8,505 nt of DNA from Lentisphaeria bacterium. Its GTDB lineage: Bacteria; Verrucomicrobiota; Lentisphaeria; Oligosphaerales; Lenti-02. The translations under genes were made by a program, and so were the position numbers. The notes beneath the pieces are model-generated. The model ran no database searches. It was not told the origin of the DNA and saw nothing but the letters and a program-made list of their open reading frames with translations. Shown here piece after piece: positions 1 through 6,437 of the stretch. Location of the stretch: the NCBI GenBank assembly GCA_023145395.1, contig JAGLDW010000463.1, positions 1 to 8,505 on the forward strand, given 5' to 3'. Position 1 is the first letter of the stretch. Each line of letters starts with the position of its first letter.

Positions 1-235
1 TCAGGCAAAGATTCGCCAGGTTCTTCCTAGTCTGAGTCCCGCGTTCACGCGGAAGTGGAAGTGAAGCTTTAGCGAGCGTCCCCCGACTTCCTTCCAGAGC
101 GGTGAGGCCCCGTAATCCGTGGACGTCTAGTGGCTCGGGACCTCCGGGACCGAGGGCGATCAAGGCCCAAGTGCTCCTTGTCCCCCAGGAGTCTCCACCA
201 TGCGAAGACCAGTAGCCACGTGTCTGACTATCTTC
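1..235. other. Non-coding left edge, no gene supported
   Basis: This stretch lies downstream of the AraC-type gene and reaches the window edge. I see no coding region that can be defended. One frame is open from the edge to a TGA at 62-64, but that is only 20 codons without a recognisable motif. There is a small inverted repeat CCGCG-TTCA-CGCGG (39-52) and a weak CTCCT/AGGAG pair (174-178, 187-191). Neither is followed by a T-run in the direction that would make it a clear terminator for the minus-strand gene. The region could hold the 3' flank of a gene outside the window. Confidence 0.5.
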
Positions 236-1135
236 TCACTGGCCATCGGGAGTGCTCTCGTGGACTGCTGCACGCGCGCGAAACTCGGCTGGGCTGCAGC
301 CATAGTGGCGATGGAACGCGCGGTGGAGATGGCTGATATCGTAGAACCCCCAGTTCTTGGCGATGGCCCGCAGCGACTGGCGCCGCCGCCGCACATCCTC
401 GCCCGCCCCCGCCAGACGGGCCCGCAGGGCGAATTGGCCAAAGGACACCCCAAAGGCGCGTCGGAACAGGTCGCAAAACCGTCGTTTGCCCAGTCCGCAT
501 GCGACAGCGGCCTCGTCGATGCGAACGGGCTCGCGCCAACCTCCACGCAGTAGATCCAGCGCTGGTTTCACTCGTTCGAGCGCATCCCCTCCTTCGCCTT
601 CTCCATCCGTCGTGCCCGTGGCGAAGGGGAGCAGCAGTCGATGCAGAGCCAGCCAGTTCGCAGCAGACGTGCGCGCGCCCAGTTCCCCCTCGCGATTGCG
701 GAACTCCTCTCCGATCTGGCGAATATCCCCGGCGGATAGCGCAAGTGCGGATCGCGGGCGCAGATGGGGAGGCAGAAGAAATGGCGCCGTCCACGGAATC
801 GACGCAAATGGCACCGCCGCACCGAGTGCGTCCAGAAGAACAGTGCAGAGAACGATTTCCGTTCTTTCCAATGGTTCCCCAGCATGTGCCTCCCAGCATG
901 CCGTGAACCAGACTTCCCCTGGAAGTGCCTCGAAAAAGTGCTCTTGGTACACGATTCGCATGCGTCCACTGAGTACAAGTCCTACGTGAATGGCATAGTG
1001 TAGGTCGGGATGTTGATTGTATGGAGCCGGCCCAGAGTAGGAGTGGACATTCACTTGGAGAGGGCGCCCAAGCGACAGGCCAAAGTCGTATGGTGTTGGT
1101 TCAAGAAATCGGTTCATTGCCTGAATATACATCAT
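236..1135 (-). CDS. AraC-family transcriptional regulator with N-terminal cupin-like sensor domain
   Basis: A 299-residue protein, the usual length for two-domain AraC/XylS regulators. The N-terminal part (about residues 25-110) looks like a cupin-type effector domain: a YAIHVGLVLSGRM stretch (47-59), then a PGEVWF turn (72-77). The C-terminal part (about 190-290) carries the two helix-turn-helix motifs. The first is around 204-226 (RIDEAAVACGLGKRRFCDLF) and the second around 254-277 (SLRAIAKNWGFYDISHLHRAF), ending in the family hallmark YGCSPAEFR (278-286). Members bind DNA as activators or repressors and usually sense a sugar or metabolite. It is divergent from the Gfo/Idh/MocA dehydrogenase, so it probably controls that gene and perhaps the sulfatase behind it; this is inference. 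Start choice is uncertain: ATG at 1135, 1132 or 1117 all fit, and none has a strong ribosome binding site. Effector and target are unknown. Confidence 0.93.
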   Translation of the reverse strand: MMYIQAMNRFLEPTPYDFGLSLGRPLQVNVHSYSGPAPYNQHPDLHYAIHVGLVLSGRMRIVYQEHFFEALPGEVWFTACWEAHAGEPLERTEIVLCTVLLDALGAAVPFASIPWTAPFLLPPHLRPRSALALSAGDIRQIGEEFRNREGELGARTSAANWLALHRLLLPFATGTTDGEGEGGDALERVKPALDLLRGGWREPVRIDEAAVACGLGKRRFCDLFRRAFGVSFGQFALRARLAGAGEDVRRRRQSLRAIAKNWGFYDISHLHRAFHRHYGCSPAEFRARAAVHESTPDGQ

Positions 1136-1141
1136 TTGCGC

Positions 1142-1153
1142 GTGTATTTACAC
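1142..1153. promoter_or_regulatory. Inverted repeat GTGTA-TT-TACAC, candidate operator
   Basis: A perfect 5-2-5 inverted repeat (GTGTATTTACAC) lies 7 bases upstream of the first possible start of the AraC-type gene, in the divergent gap between regulator and dehydrogenase. Its position suits autoregulation or a -10-like region for the regulator. AraC proteins more often bind direct repeats, so another regulator could use it. The short arms make chance occurrence possible. Confidence 0.35.
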
Positions 1154-1165
1154 CCTCTTCCCCCA

Positions 1166-1194
1166 TTGCCCGTGCCGCTCCGCGCCTCTACATT
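1166..1194 (+). promoter_or_regulatory. Candidate sigma-70-like promoter of the dehydrogenase gene
   Basis: TTGCCC (1166-1171) and TACATT (1189-1194) are separated by 17 bases, and each matches 4 of 6 consensus positions. Transcription would start near 1201 and give a leader of about 86 bases before the ATG at 1287. The -10 box overlaps an imperfect inverted repeat, GCGC-c-TCTA (1182-1190) with TAGA-GCGC (1202-1209), which could be an operator. This is a pattern match only. Confidence 0.3.
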
Positions 1195-1274
1195 CCATAC
1201 ATAGAGCGCAGGATCGTCGGTTGGACGGCAGGCGCGATGTGCACGACAAGGGAACGGCGCGGAAACTGGCAAAC

Positions 1275-1280
1275 AGGAGA
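1275..1280 (+). promoter_or_regulatory. Ribosome binding site that fixes the dehydrogenase start
   Basis: AGGAGA lies 6 bases before the ATG at 1287. It selects this start over the in-frame TTG at 1221, whose extra 22 residues (basic, no motif) sit before the first beta strand of the Rossmann fold and are unlikely to be translated. Confidence 0.75.
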
Positions 1281-1286
1281 TGTGGG

Positions 1287-2339
1287 ATGGACAAGATTCG
1301 AGTTGGCGTGGTGGGTTGTGGTGGAATGGCCCGCGGGCATGCGAATCGCTTCAGCAAGATCTTTGACGAGATCGAGGTGACTTCGACCTGCGACATCATC
1401 CGGGAACGGGCGCAGAACGTGGCCGATGTCCTCCCTGGCGATGTGTTTGTGACGGAGGATTGGAAGGAGATGTACGACAAGGTGGACGCTGTGCTGCTGG
1501 TGCTGCCGCACCAACTGCACTACCAGGCCACCCTCGACTTCCTCAACCAGGGCAAGCATGTGCTGGTCGAGAAGCCCATGGCCAACAGCGAGCAGGAATG
1601 CCTCGAGATGATCGAGTGCGCGAAGAAGAACGACCGTGTGCTCATGGTCGCCTACTGCATGCGCTTCCACCCGCTGATGCTCAAACTCAAGGAACTACTC
1701 GACAGCAAGGCCTATGGCGAGTGCTTTCAGTTGTCCATCTGGACGGAGCAGCTCACCCGCTACCCCGAGGACCATTGGGCCAGCAGCGCGGAGACGCTGG
1801 GCGGCGGCCAGCTCTTCAGTCATGGCTGCCACTACATCGACCTCATGCTCTGGTTCATGGGCAAACCTGTGCGCGGCACGCATTTCGGCACCAATTTCGG
1901 CACGCCGTGGATGGAGCGCGAGGGCACGAGCAACGTCACCATCGAGTTCGAGAATGGCGCCATGGGCTACCACATGGGCACTTGGGGAGCTCGCGGCTCG
2001 CGTTTGCGCTACAGCTTCCATGCCCACTGCACGGAGGGCATGCTCGAAGTCGATCTTCGCAAAGGCATGTTGATTCTGCACTCCAAGGACGCATTGCACG
2101 AGCCCGGCGTGACCAAGAACGAGCTTGACGAAGCGGTCATCATGGAGGCGGCCAGCGCCAAACCAACGGAAGAGGAGATGATCCACTTCATCGACTGTAT
2201 CAAGACGGGCAAGAAACCGGAAACCGATCCGGTTCAGAGCCTCGAGGGTCTGCAGGTGATCTGGAGCCTTTACGACGCCGAGGACGAAAGGAAGCTTGCC
2301 GATCTGTCCAGTCAGGGCTTTGGCACTCTGGATCTCTAG
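1287..2339 (+). CDS. Gfo/Idh/MocA family NAD(P)-dependent oxidoreductase
   Basis: A 350-residue cytoplasmic protein of normal family length. It begins with a Rossmann nucleotide-binding motif right at the N-terminus (KIRVGVVGCGGMARGHANRF, residues 3-22, a GxGxxA form). The signature EKPMA follows at 95-99 (after HVLV), which is the lysine-containing loop near the nicotinamide. The C-terminal alpha/beta domain carries GCHYIDL (180-186), the usual GxHxxD catalytic motif with H182 and D185. Family members oxidise or reduce sugars, inositols and sugar derivatives; the substrate cannot be read from the sequence. The gene follows a divergent AraC-type regulator and precedes a sulfatase, which points to sugar catabolism. 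The AGGAGA box at 1275-1280 supports the chosen start. The reading frame is intact from the Rossmann motif to the TAG. Confidence 0.95.
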   Translation: MDKIRVGVVGCGGMARGHANRFSKIFDEIEVTSTCDIIRERAQNVADVLPGDVFVTEDWKEMYDKVDAVLLVLPHQLHYQATLDFLNQGKHVLVEKPMANSEQECLEMIECAKKNDRVLMVAYCMRFHPLMLKLKELLDSKAYGECFQLSIWTEQLTRYPEDHWASSAETLGGGQLFSHGCHYIDLMLWFMGKPVRGTHFGTNFGTPWMEREGTSNVTIEFENGAMGYHMGTWGARGSRLRYSFHAHCTEGMLEVDLRKGMLILHSKDALHEPGVTKNELDEAVIMEAASAKPTEEEMIHFIDCIKTGKKPETDPVQSLEGLQVIWSLYDAEDERKLADLSSQGFGTLDL

Positions 2340-2394
2340 CATGAGTTATTCAGGCTAGAACTTTACAAAGGCGTTTGAGGTTTGCGTTTCGGAG

Positions 2395-2430
2395 ACTGCT
2401 GGCACCTTCCTCCCAGGGAGTGCCAGCAGT
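2395..2430 (+). terminator. Strong 11-bp stem-loop after the dehydrogenase gene (terminator-like, no T-run)
   Basis: ACTGCTGGCAC (2395-2405) pairs perfectly with GTGCCAGCAGT (2420-2430) around a 14-base loop. TCC (2408-2410) and GGA (2417-2419) inside the loop can extend the pairing. It lies 56 bases after the dehydrogenase stop, the right place for a terminator or a transcript-stabilising hairpin. The bases after it (TATCCGAG) contain no U-tract, so a classical intrinsic terminator is not shown. Confidence 0.45.
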
Positions 2431-2476
2431 TATCCGAGAGCGCCAATCTCTCGCTCCACGGGGATAAACCCCGTGG
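2395..2476 (+). promoter_or_regulatory. Cluster of three perfect stem-loops upstream of the sulfatase gene
   Basis: Three perfect inverted repeats stand in series. First: 2395-2405 with 2420-2430 (11 bp). Second: CGAGAG (2435-2440) with CTCTCG (2448-2453), 6 bp and loop CGCCAAT. Third: CCACGGGG (2456-2463) with CCCCGTGG (2469-2476), 8 bp and loop ATAAA. Spacers are only 4 and 2 bases, so 50 of 82 bases are paired without a mismatch. The block ends 54 bases before the sulfatase ATG. It could be a leader RNA controlling the sulfatase, an intercistronic processing or terminator element, or a small RNA. GAACT (2358-2362) and AGTTC (2488-2492) could close an outer helix, but weakly. I do not recognise a known riboswitch class. 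Confidence 0.55.
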
Positions 2477-2530
2477 CGGTGTATCACAGTTCAATTGGGA
2501 CGACCAAGACTCGGTCGAGGATGCAGGGAC

Positions 2531-4066
2531 ATGCAGGAACGGGAACGATCACCCCACATCGTCTGGCTCATGGCCGACCAGTTGCGGTGGGACGCGCTGG
2601 GCTTCACTGGCAATGACATCGTGCGGACTCCGCATCTCGACCGGCTCGCGAAGTCCGGCGTGGTGTTCGATAACATGTTCGTTCAGTCTCCGGTGTGCGT
2701 CAGTAGCCGGGCGTGCATGCTGACAAGCCGATATCTGCGCAACCTCAACATGGCAAACTCCTGCCCCCTTCTCGATCCCCGGGAGGTGACCATCCAGGAG
2801 TGCCTGCAGCGTCGGGGATATCGAACGGGGCTCTTCGGCAAACTGCACCTGACACCGCAGTTGTTCACGCGCGACAATCTGAACTCCACACGTCCAATCA
2901 CCGATGCCACGCCTTTCCTGGAGGCTGCGGGAATCCCCCCGATTCCCTCTGATCCATGCAAACGGAACTACGGTTTTCAGCATACCGTCGGCTTTGAGGA
3001 CATTCTCTGGGGCGAGTATCTGGACTGGCTGGTCGAACGCCACCCCGACGTTGCCACGCCCATGCTGCAGGATGCGCCATCCGACCAGGAATGGACGCGT
3101 GCGGACTTTCAGAAAGCATTTGTCACTTCGCAGTTTCCTGGTGGATCTCTGGGTGATGTGGGCTGTATGCGCATTCCGGCTGCATGTCACCCCTCCCGTT
3201 TCATTGCGGAGTCCGCAGCCGAGTACTTCGAGACTCATCATGCGGAGGCGCCTTGCTTTATGCACGTGTCCTTCGTCGATCCGCACCACCCCTGGGATCC
3301 TCCCGCCGAGGTCGCAGCGAACTATCCGCCGGAAGACATGCCTCTGCCAAAACACCTCGAATGTCCGTTGCGCTGGCCACCCATGCTCAGCGACCGCGCG
3401 GCGAACTTTTCGGATGTGACACACGACATGATGCGCACGACCAAAGCGAACTACTACGCGATGATCGAGACGTTCGACATGGCGGTGGGACATCTGATTC
3501 ACCGTATCGAGGCGGCCGGAGAACTGGACAACACCGTCTTTGTGTTCGTGGCGGACCACGGCGAGCTGCTGGGGGATTTTGGGCTGTTCCGAAAAGGCAG
3601 CTATCACTTCGACAGTATGATCCGCACTCCCTGCTTTATCAGTGCGCCGGGGCAAATTCCCGGTGGCAGGCGCATCCCCGAACTGGTGGAGTCGGTGGAC
3701 ATCACTCCCACGCTTCTGGGTCTGGCGAATATGCCCGTCCACGAGGGTATGCAGGGAATCAACATGGCCGACGACTTGCGGCAGGGGGGAAGCGTTGGGC
3801 GCGAGTACACCTACACGGACATGTTCACGACGCCAAATGGGCCGTACGTGAGTTGCCAGACCCTCAGAACCCGGGACGCAAAACTCAATTTCTATCCCGA
3901 AGACAACGTGGGAATGCTCTTTGACCTGAGCGCGGACCCGGACGAGTGCCATGATCTTTGGGATGATCCCACACACCGCGAACTGCGCATGCAGATGACC
4001 GGCCTCATGCTCCATGCCCAGTACGAGCACCGCTCCCCGCTCCCCCGCGTCATCAGCCAGTTCTAA
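2531..4066 (+). CDS. Type I sulfatase (formylglycine-dependent, cysteine type), predicted cytoplasmic
   Basis: A 511-residue member of the alkaline-phosphatase/sulfatase superfamily; such enzymes hydrolyse sulfate esters, here probably on a sugar. Visible landmarks: HIVWLMADQLRWD (9-21) with metal ligand D16 (the second Asp of the usual DD pair is Q17); SPVCVSSRACMLTSRY (53-68) with C56 as the residue converted to formylglycine and R60; GKLHL (103-107) with K104 and H106; FVDPHHPW (248-255); and ADHGELLGDFGLFRKG (341-356) with D342, H343 and K355. The tail has the usual LFDLSADPDECHDL (463-476). The core motif is C-x-S-S-R rather than the common C-x-P-S-R. No signal peptide is seen, unlike many glycan sulfatases, so it may act on small imported sulfated sugars. 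Start: GAGG (2517-2520) lies 10 bases before ATG 2531; a TTG at 2495 would add 12 residues without creating a signal peptide. The substrate is unknown, and the maturation enzyme is not in the window. It ends 19 bases from the convergent GH123-like gene. Confidence 0.93.
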   Translation: MQERERSPHIVWLMADQLRWDALGFTGNDIVRTPHLDRLAKSGVVFDNMFVQSPVCVSSRACMLTSRYLRNLNMANSCPLLDPREVTIQECLQRRGYRTGLFGKLHLTPQLFTRDNLNSTRPITDATPFLEAAGIPPIPSDPCKRNYGFQHTVGFEDILWGEYLDWLVERHPDVATPMLQDAPSDQEWTRADFQKAFVTSQFPGGSLGDVGCMRIPAACHPSRFIAESAAEYFETHHAEAPCFMHVSFVDPHHPWDPPAEVAANYPPEDMPLPKHLECPLRWPPMLSDRAANFSDVTHDMMRTTKANYYAMIETFDMAVGHLIHRIEAAGELDNTVFVFVADHGELLGDFGLFRKGSYHFDSMIRTPCFISAPGQIPGGRRIPELVESVDITPTLLGLANMPVHEGMQGINMADDLRQGGSVGREYTYTDMFTTPNGPYVSCQTLRTRDAKLNFYPEDNVGMLFDLSADPDECHDLWDDPTHRELRMQMTGLMLHAQYEHRSPLPRVISQF

Positions 4067-4085
4067 GACTCGGTTGAGTGGATGG

Positions 4086-6434
4086 TTATTGCTCGGCGAG
4101 TTCGAACAGTGCATGGCGGGCTGCCGCGAGCGCCTGTGGATCGCGGTTGTACTCGGTCATGCTGACAACCAGTCGGTCAAAGATGCCCATGGCCGCTTTC
4201 CGACCGTGTTTTTCCGCGACGGCCGCGAGCAGGTCGTAGTCCTCGCTGCCGTCCCGGATGGTCTCCAGGCGGATGGAGGAGGCCAGTCTGTCGTCCGCGA
4301 GCGGATAGACCAGCAACCCGTCTCCGCTCATGCGCGCCACGCAGGGCAGTTTCCAGTCCACGAGATAGGGTTCGCGCCAGTCCGCGATGGGCCCGCTTTT
4401 CCAGTAGTTGACATGCCAGTAGAGGAGCCCGTCGGATTCGTAGCCGTACGTCATCCAACCGAGCAGCCGCCCCTCGATGGCGGGGTAGTCGATGGCCGCG
4501 AAGTTCGCATAGGGATGCTTGGGGCCGCAGCACACGTACCACCACACCTGCTTGCCGACCGTGCGCAGCCGCCGAGCCAATGCCAAGTCGTACTTCGGTG
4601 TCAACGGACAGTACCAGTCCATGTGGTCTTCGTAGTCCAGCGGGACTTTCGCGCGCTTGCCGAATATGTAGGTCGCTGTTGTGAACGTGCGGATTTCGGG
4701 AAACTCGCGCTTGAGCGCCCCGCAGATCGAGCGAATGATCTCGTCGTAGTCCTCGCGCCGCTCATCGAAACCGTAGAAGTAGGCGCGGTCGGAGAGGCCG
4801 TGTTTGCGGAGTTCGCGAACCACGGGGCGGACGCGCTCGAGAAAATCCTCCACAAATCCCTCGCCATACGCGTCCTTGCCTAAGCGGCAGATCCACAGTG
4901 GATCGTTCTTGGGCCGCGGCACGATGTTGAGAATGTTGAACGCGTTGAGCCCGCGTTTCCTGGCGTGGAGCAGATCCTGGATACGGGGTGGATCGTAGCG
5001 GGAAATATCGTCGGGGTTGAGGCGATGATCGAGCATGATGTCGAGGCTTCGCCGGCGCAACGTCTCCCCGAGGTGCCCATAGGTGTTCCGCGTGAATCCG
5101 TCCATGATGCAGAATGCCGTCTTCATCCGCGGGGTCCGCGGCAGCGTGAACTGACGCACGCGAATATTCACCTCCACCACGAGTGTGGGGGCGTTCTCGG
5201 GTGTCAGTGTGATGCGTGCCCGGTAGATGCCTGGCACCGCCTCTCGGCGGGCGTGCACGTCGAGCCAGAACGCCTGCGTGCGTCCCTCGGTCACATCAAT
5301 CGGCCGTGCGGGCAGAAGCGGGTCCGGAAACCAGCCCGTTTTCGCGCCAAAAGCCGGATGTCCCCCCGATTCCCCGAGACGGACGTAGCCGACCACAAGA
5401 GGTGTGATCGTGATTGCCTCCGTAGCCTGTCCGGTTGCGTCCGTCACTACGCCAGCGGCGATCCGCAGGTTGCGCAGTGGCGCGGAGTCCGCAGGCTTCA
5501 GCAGGATCTGCGCGCCTTCATGTTCGCCACGCGCGAGTTCGAGGCGAATGCGCGCTTCTGCGGACTCCGCAGGGGGCAGGGCATCGGGCAGCACTTTCTC
5601 CAAGCCTGTCGCTGTCCAGAGCGCGCAACCGGATGTGACCGGGTTGACCGGGATGGAAGGGATGGCGAGGAGATCTTCGAAGGTGGTCGTCTCTCCCTTG
5701 GCATCCTCCGCGGAGATCGCGAGAAGGACTTGGCTGACGTTTCCTGGCAGTGTCACCGCGCAATCGACAGCCGTCCCGTCGCCCGTCGCCTCGCCGAAGA
5801 TTGTTCCCTGTTCGTCGCGAACCAAGGCCCGCCAGTGCGCCTTTCCCGTGAGTTGGGCTTTGAGGCGGGCTGCATCACGCCTGCGCGGAAAATCGCGCTG
5901 CAGGCTGATTTCGGTCACGTGCAGCCCTCCGCGCGCCAGGAACACGTTGTCTACCCAGGCCGTGCCCGTGCAACGGCGCAGGAACACATACACCTCGATC
6001 CTCTTCACCGGTTTCTGTGGCCAGAAGACCTCGGCAGTGTACGTCCAGCCATGGGTGCCGCGCCGCCAGGTGGCGGTTCTGTTCCACCAAGGAGTGTCGT
6101 CCTCGTAGAATATGTCAAGGTAGATTGCGTAGTCGCCGCCACCCGAGACGTTCTGGCACTTGCTCCATCCTCCGATGACAATGGGACGGATGTCCGGCTT
6201 GTCGTACTCCAGGATCTGCACCAGACCCGCGCCGCCATTTGGGCCGCTGGAGACCAGCTTGACGGTGCTTGCACCAGAACGCTTCTCCGCAGGATCCAGC
6301 ACAGGGGCGCCCACATACACACCCCAGCCACTTGGGATTGTGCCCGGCACTCCCTCCAGGCGCCCATTCTTCAACTCCCCGGTTGCGACATGCGTCGCGC
6401 AGGCAACCAGGAGAGCCGCAGTCATTCTGTGCAT
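4086..6434 (-). CDS. Secreted GH123-like/DUF4091 protein with N-terminal carbohydrate-binding-like domain
   Basis: A 782-residue protein with an export signal: MHRMTAALLVAC (1-12) includes a lipobox-like L-V-A-C, so it may be a lipoprotein anchored at C12. The alternative is ordinary cleavage around residue 19. Residues 22-170 (NGRLEG start, GWG, then VDNVFLARGG) resemble a beta-sandwich carbohydrate-binding module of the CBM4/9 kind. About 295-430 is a second beta-sandwich (RLELARGEHEGAQILL, 297-312; PGIYRARITL, 401-410). About 435-745 is the GH123/DUF4091 catalytic region, with YFYGFDERRED (552-562) providing the Asp-Glu pair D557-E558, GLLYWHVNYW (669-678), and the closing SIRLETIRDGSEDYDLL (720-736). 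Characterised GH123 enzymes are exo-beta-N-acetylgalactosaminidases using substrate-assisted catalysis; most DUF4091 proteins are uncharacterised, so the substrate is open. The start ATG comes 3 bases after the stop of the thioredoxin-like gene (TAA-CCC-ATG), so the two are probably co-transcribed. GGA about 12 bases upstream is a weak ribosome binding site, and M4 is an alternative start. Confidence 0.9.
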   Translation of the reverse strand: MHRMTAALLVACATHVATGELKNGRLEGVPGTIPSGWGVYVGAPVLDPAEKRSGASTVKLVSSGPNGGAGLVQILEYDKPDIRPIVIGGWSKCQNVSGGGDYAIYLDIFYEDDTPWWNRTATWRRGTHGWTYTAEVFWPQKPVKRIEVYVFLRRCTGTAWVDNVFLARGGLHVTEISLQRDFPRRRDAARLKAQLTGKAHWRALVRDEQGTIFGEATGDGTAVDCAVTLPGNVSQVLLAISAEDAKGETTTFEDLLAIPSIPVNPVTSGCALWTATGLEKVLPDALPPAESAEARIRLELARGEHEGAQILLKPADSAPLRNLRIAAGVVTDATGQATEAITITPLVVGYVRLGESGGHPAFGAKTGWFPDPLLPARPIDVTEGRTQAFWLDVHARREAVPGIYRARITLTPENAPTLVVEVNIRVRQFTLPRTPRMKTAFCIMDGFTRNTYGHLGETLRRRSLDIMLDHRLNPDDISRYDPPRIQDLLHARKRGLNAFNILNIVPRPKNDPLWICRLGKDAYGEGFVEDFLERVRPVVRELRKHGLSDRAYFYGFDERREDYDEIIRSICGALKREFPEIRTFTTATYIFGKRAKVPLDYEDHMDWYCPLTPKYDLALARRLRTVGKQVWWYVCCGPKHPYANFAAIDYPAIEGRLLGWMTYGYESDGLLYWHVNYWKSGPIADWREPYLVDWKLPCVARMSGDGLLVYPLADDRLASSIRLETIRDGSEDYDLLAAVAEKHGRKAAMGIFDRLVVSMTEYNRDPQALAAARHALFELAEQ

Positions 6435-6437
6435 GGG

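Noticed and set aside
2..64. The end of a possible gene entering from the left edge (20 codons, stop TGA).
   Set aside because: It is too short to distinguish from chance and has no recognisable C-terminal motif.
228..899. A 223-codon minus-strand frame inside the regulator gene.
   Set aside because: It is very rich in Arg, Gly and Ser and lacks any motif; the overlapping frame encodes a clear AraC protein.
2459..2473. ACGGGGATAAACCCC resembles the 3' end of some type I-E CRISPR repeats (GGGGATAAACC).
   Set aside because: There is only one copy, with no spacers and no cas gene. It is better read as the third hairpin of the leader.
2506..4078. A near-identical 14-base sequence AAGACTCGGTYGAG just before the sulfatase gene (2506-2519) and just after it (4065-4078), like target-site duplications.
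   Set aside because: Several 13-of-14 matches are expected by chance in a window of this size. There is no terminal inverted repeat or transposase, and the gene fits its neighbours in composition.
4067..4085. ACTC-GGTT-GAGT (4068-4079) as a shared terminator between the convergent sulfatase and GH123-like genes.
   Set aside because: A 4-bp stem without a T-run is too weak to support a terminator call.
2549..4114. A 521-codon open frame on the minus strand covering almost the whole sulfatase gene.
   Set aside because: It is a GC-rich antisense shadow: the translation is rich in His, Arg and Val and has no family motif, while the sulfatase frame has complete motifs.
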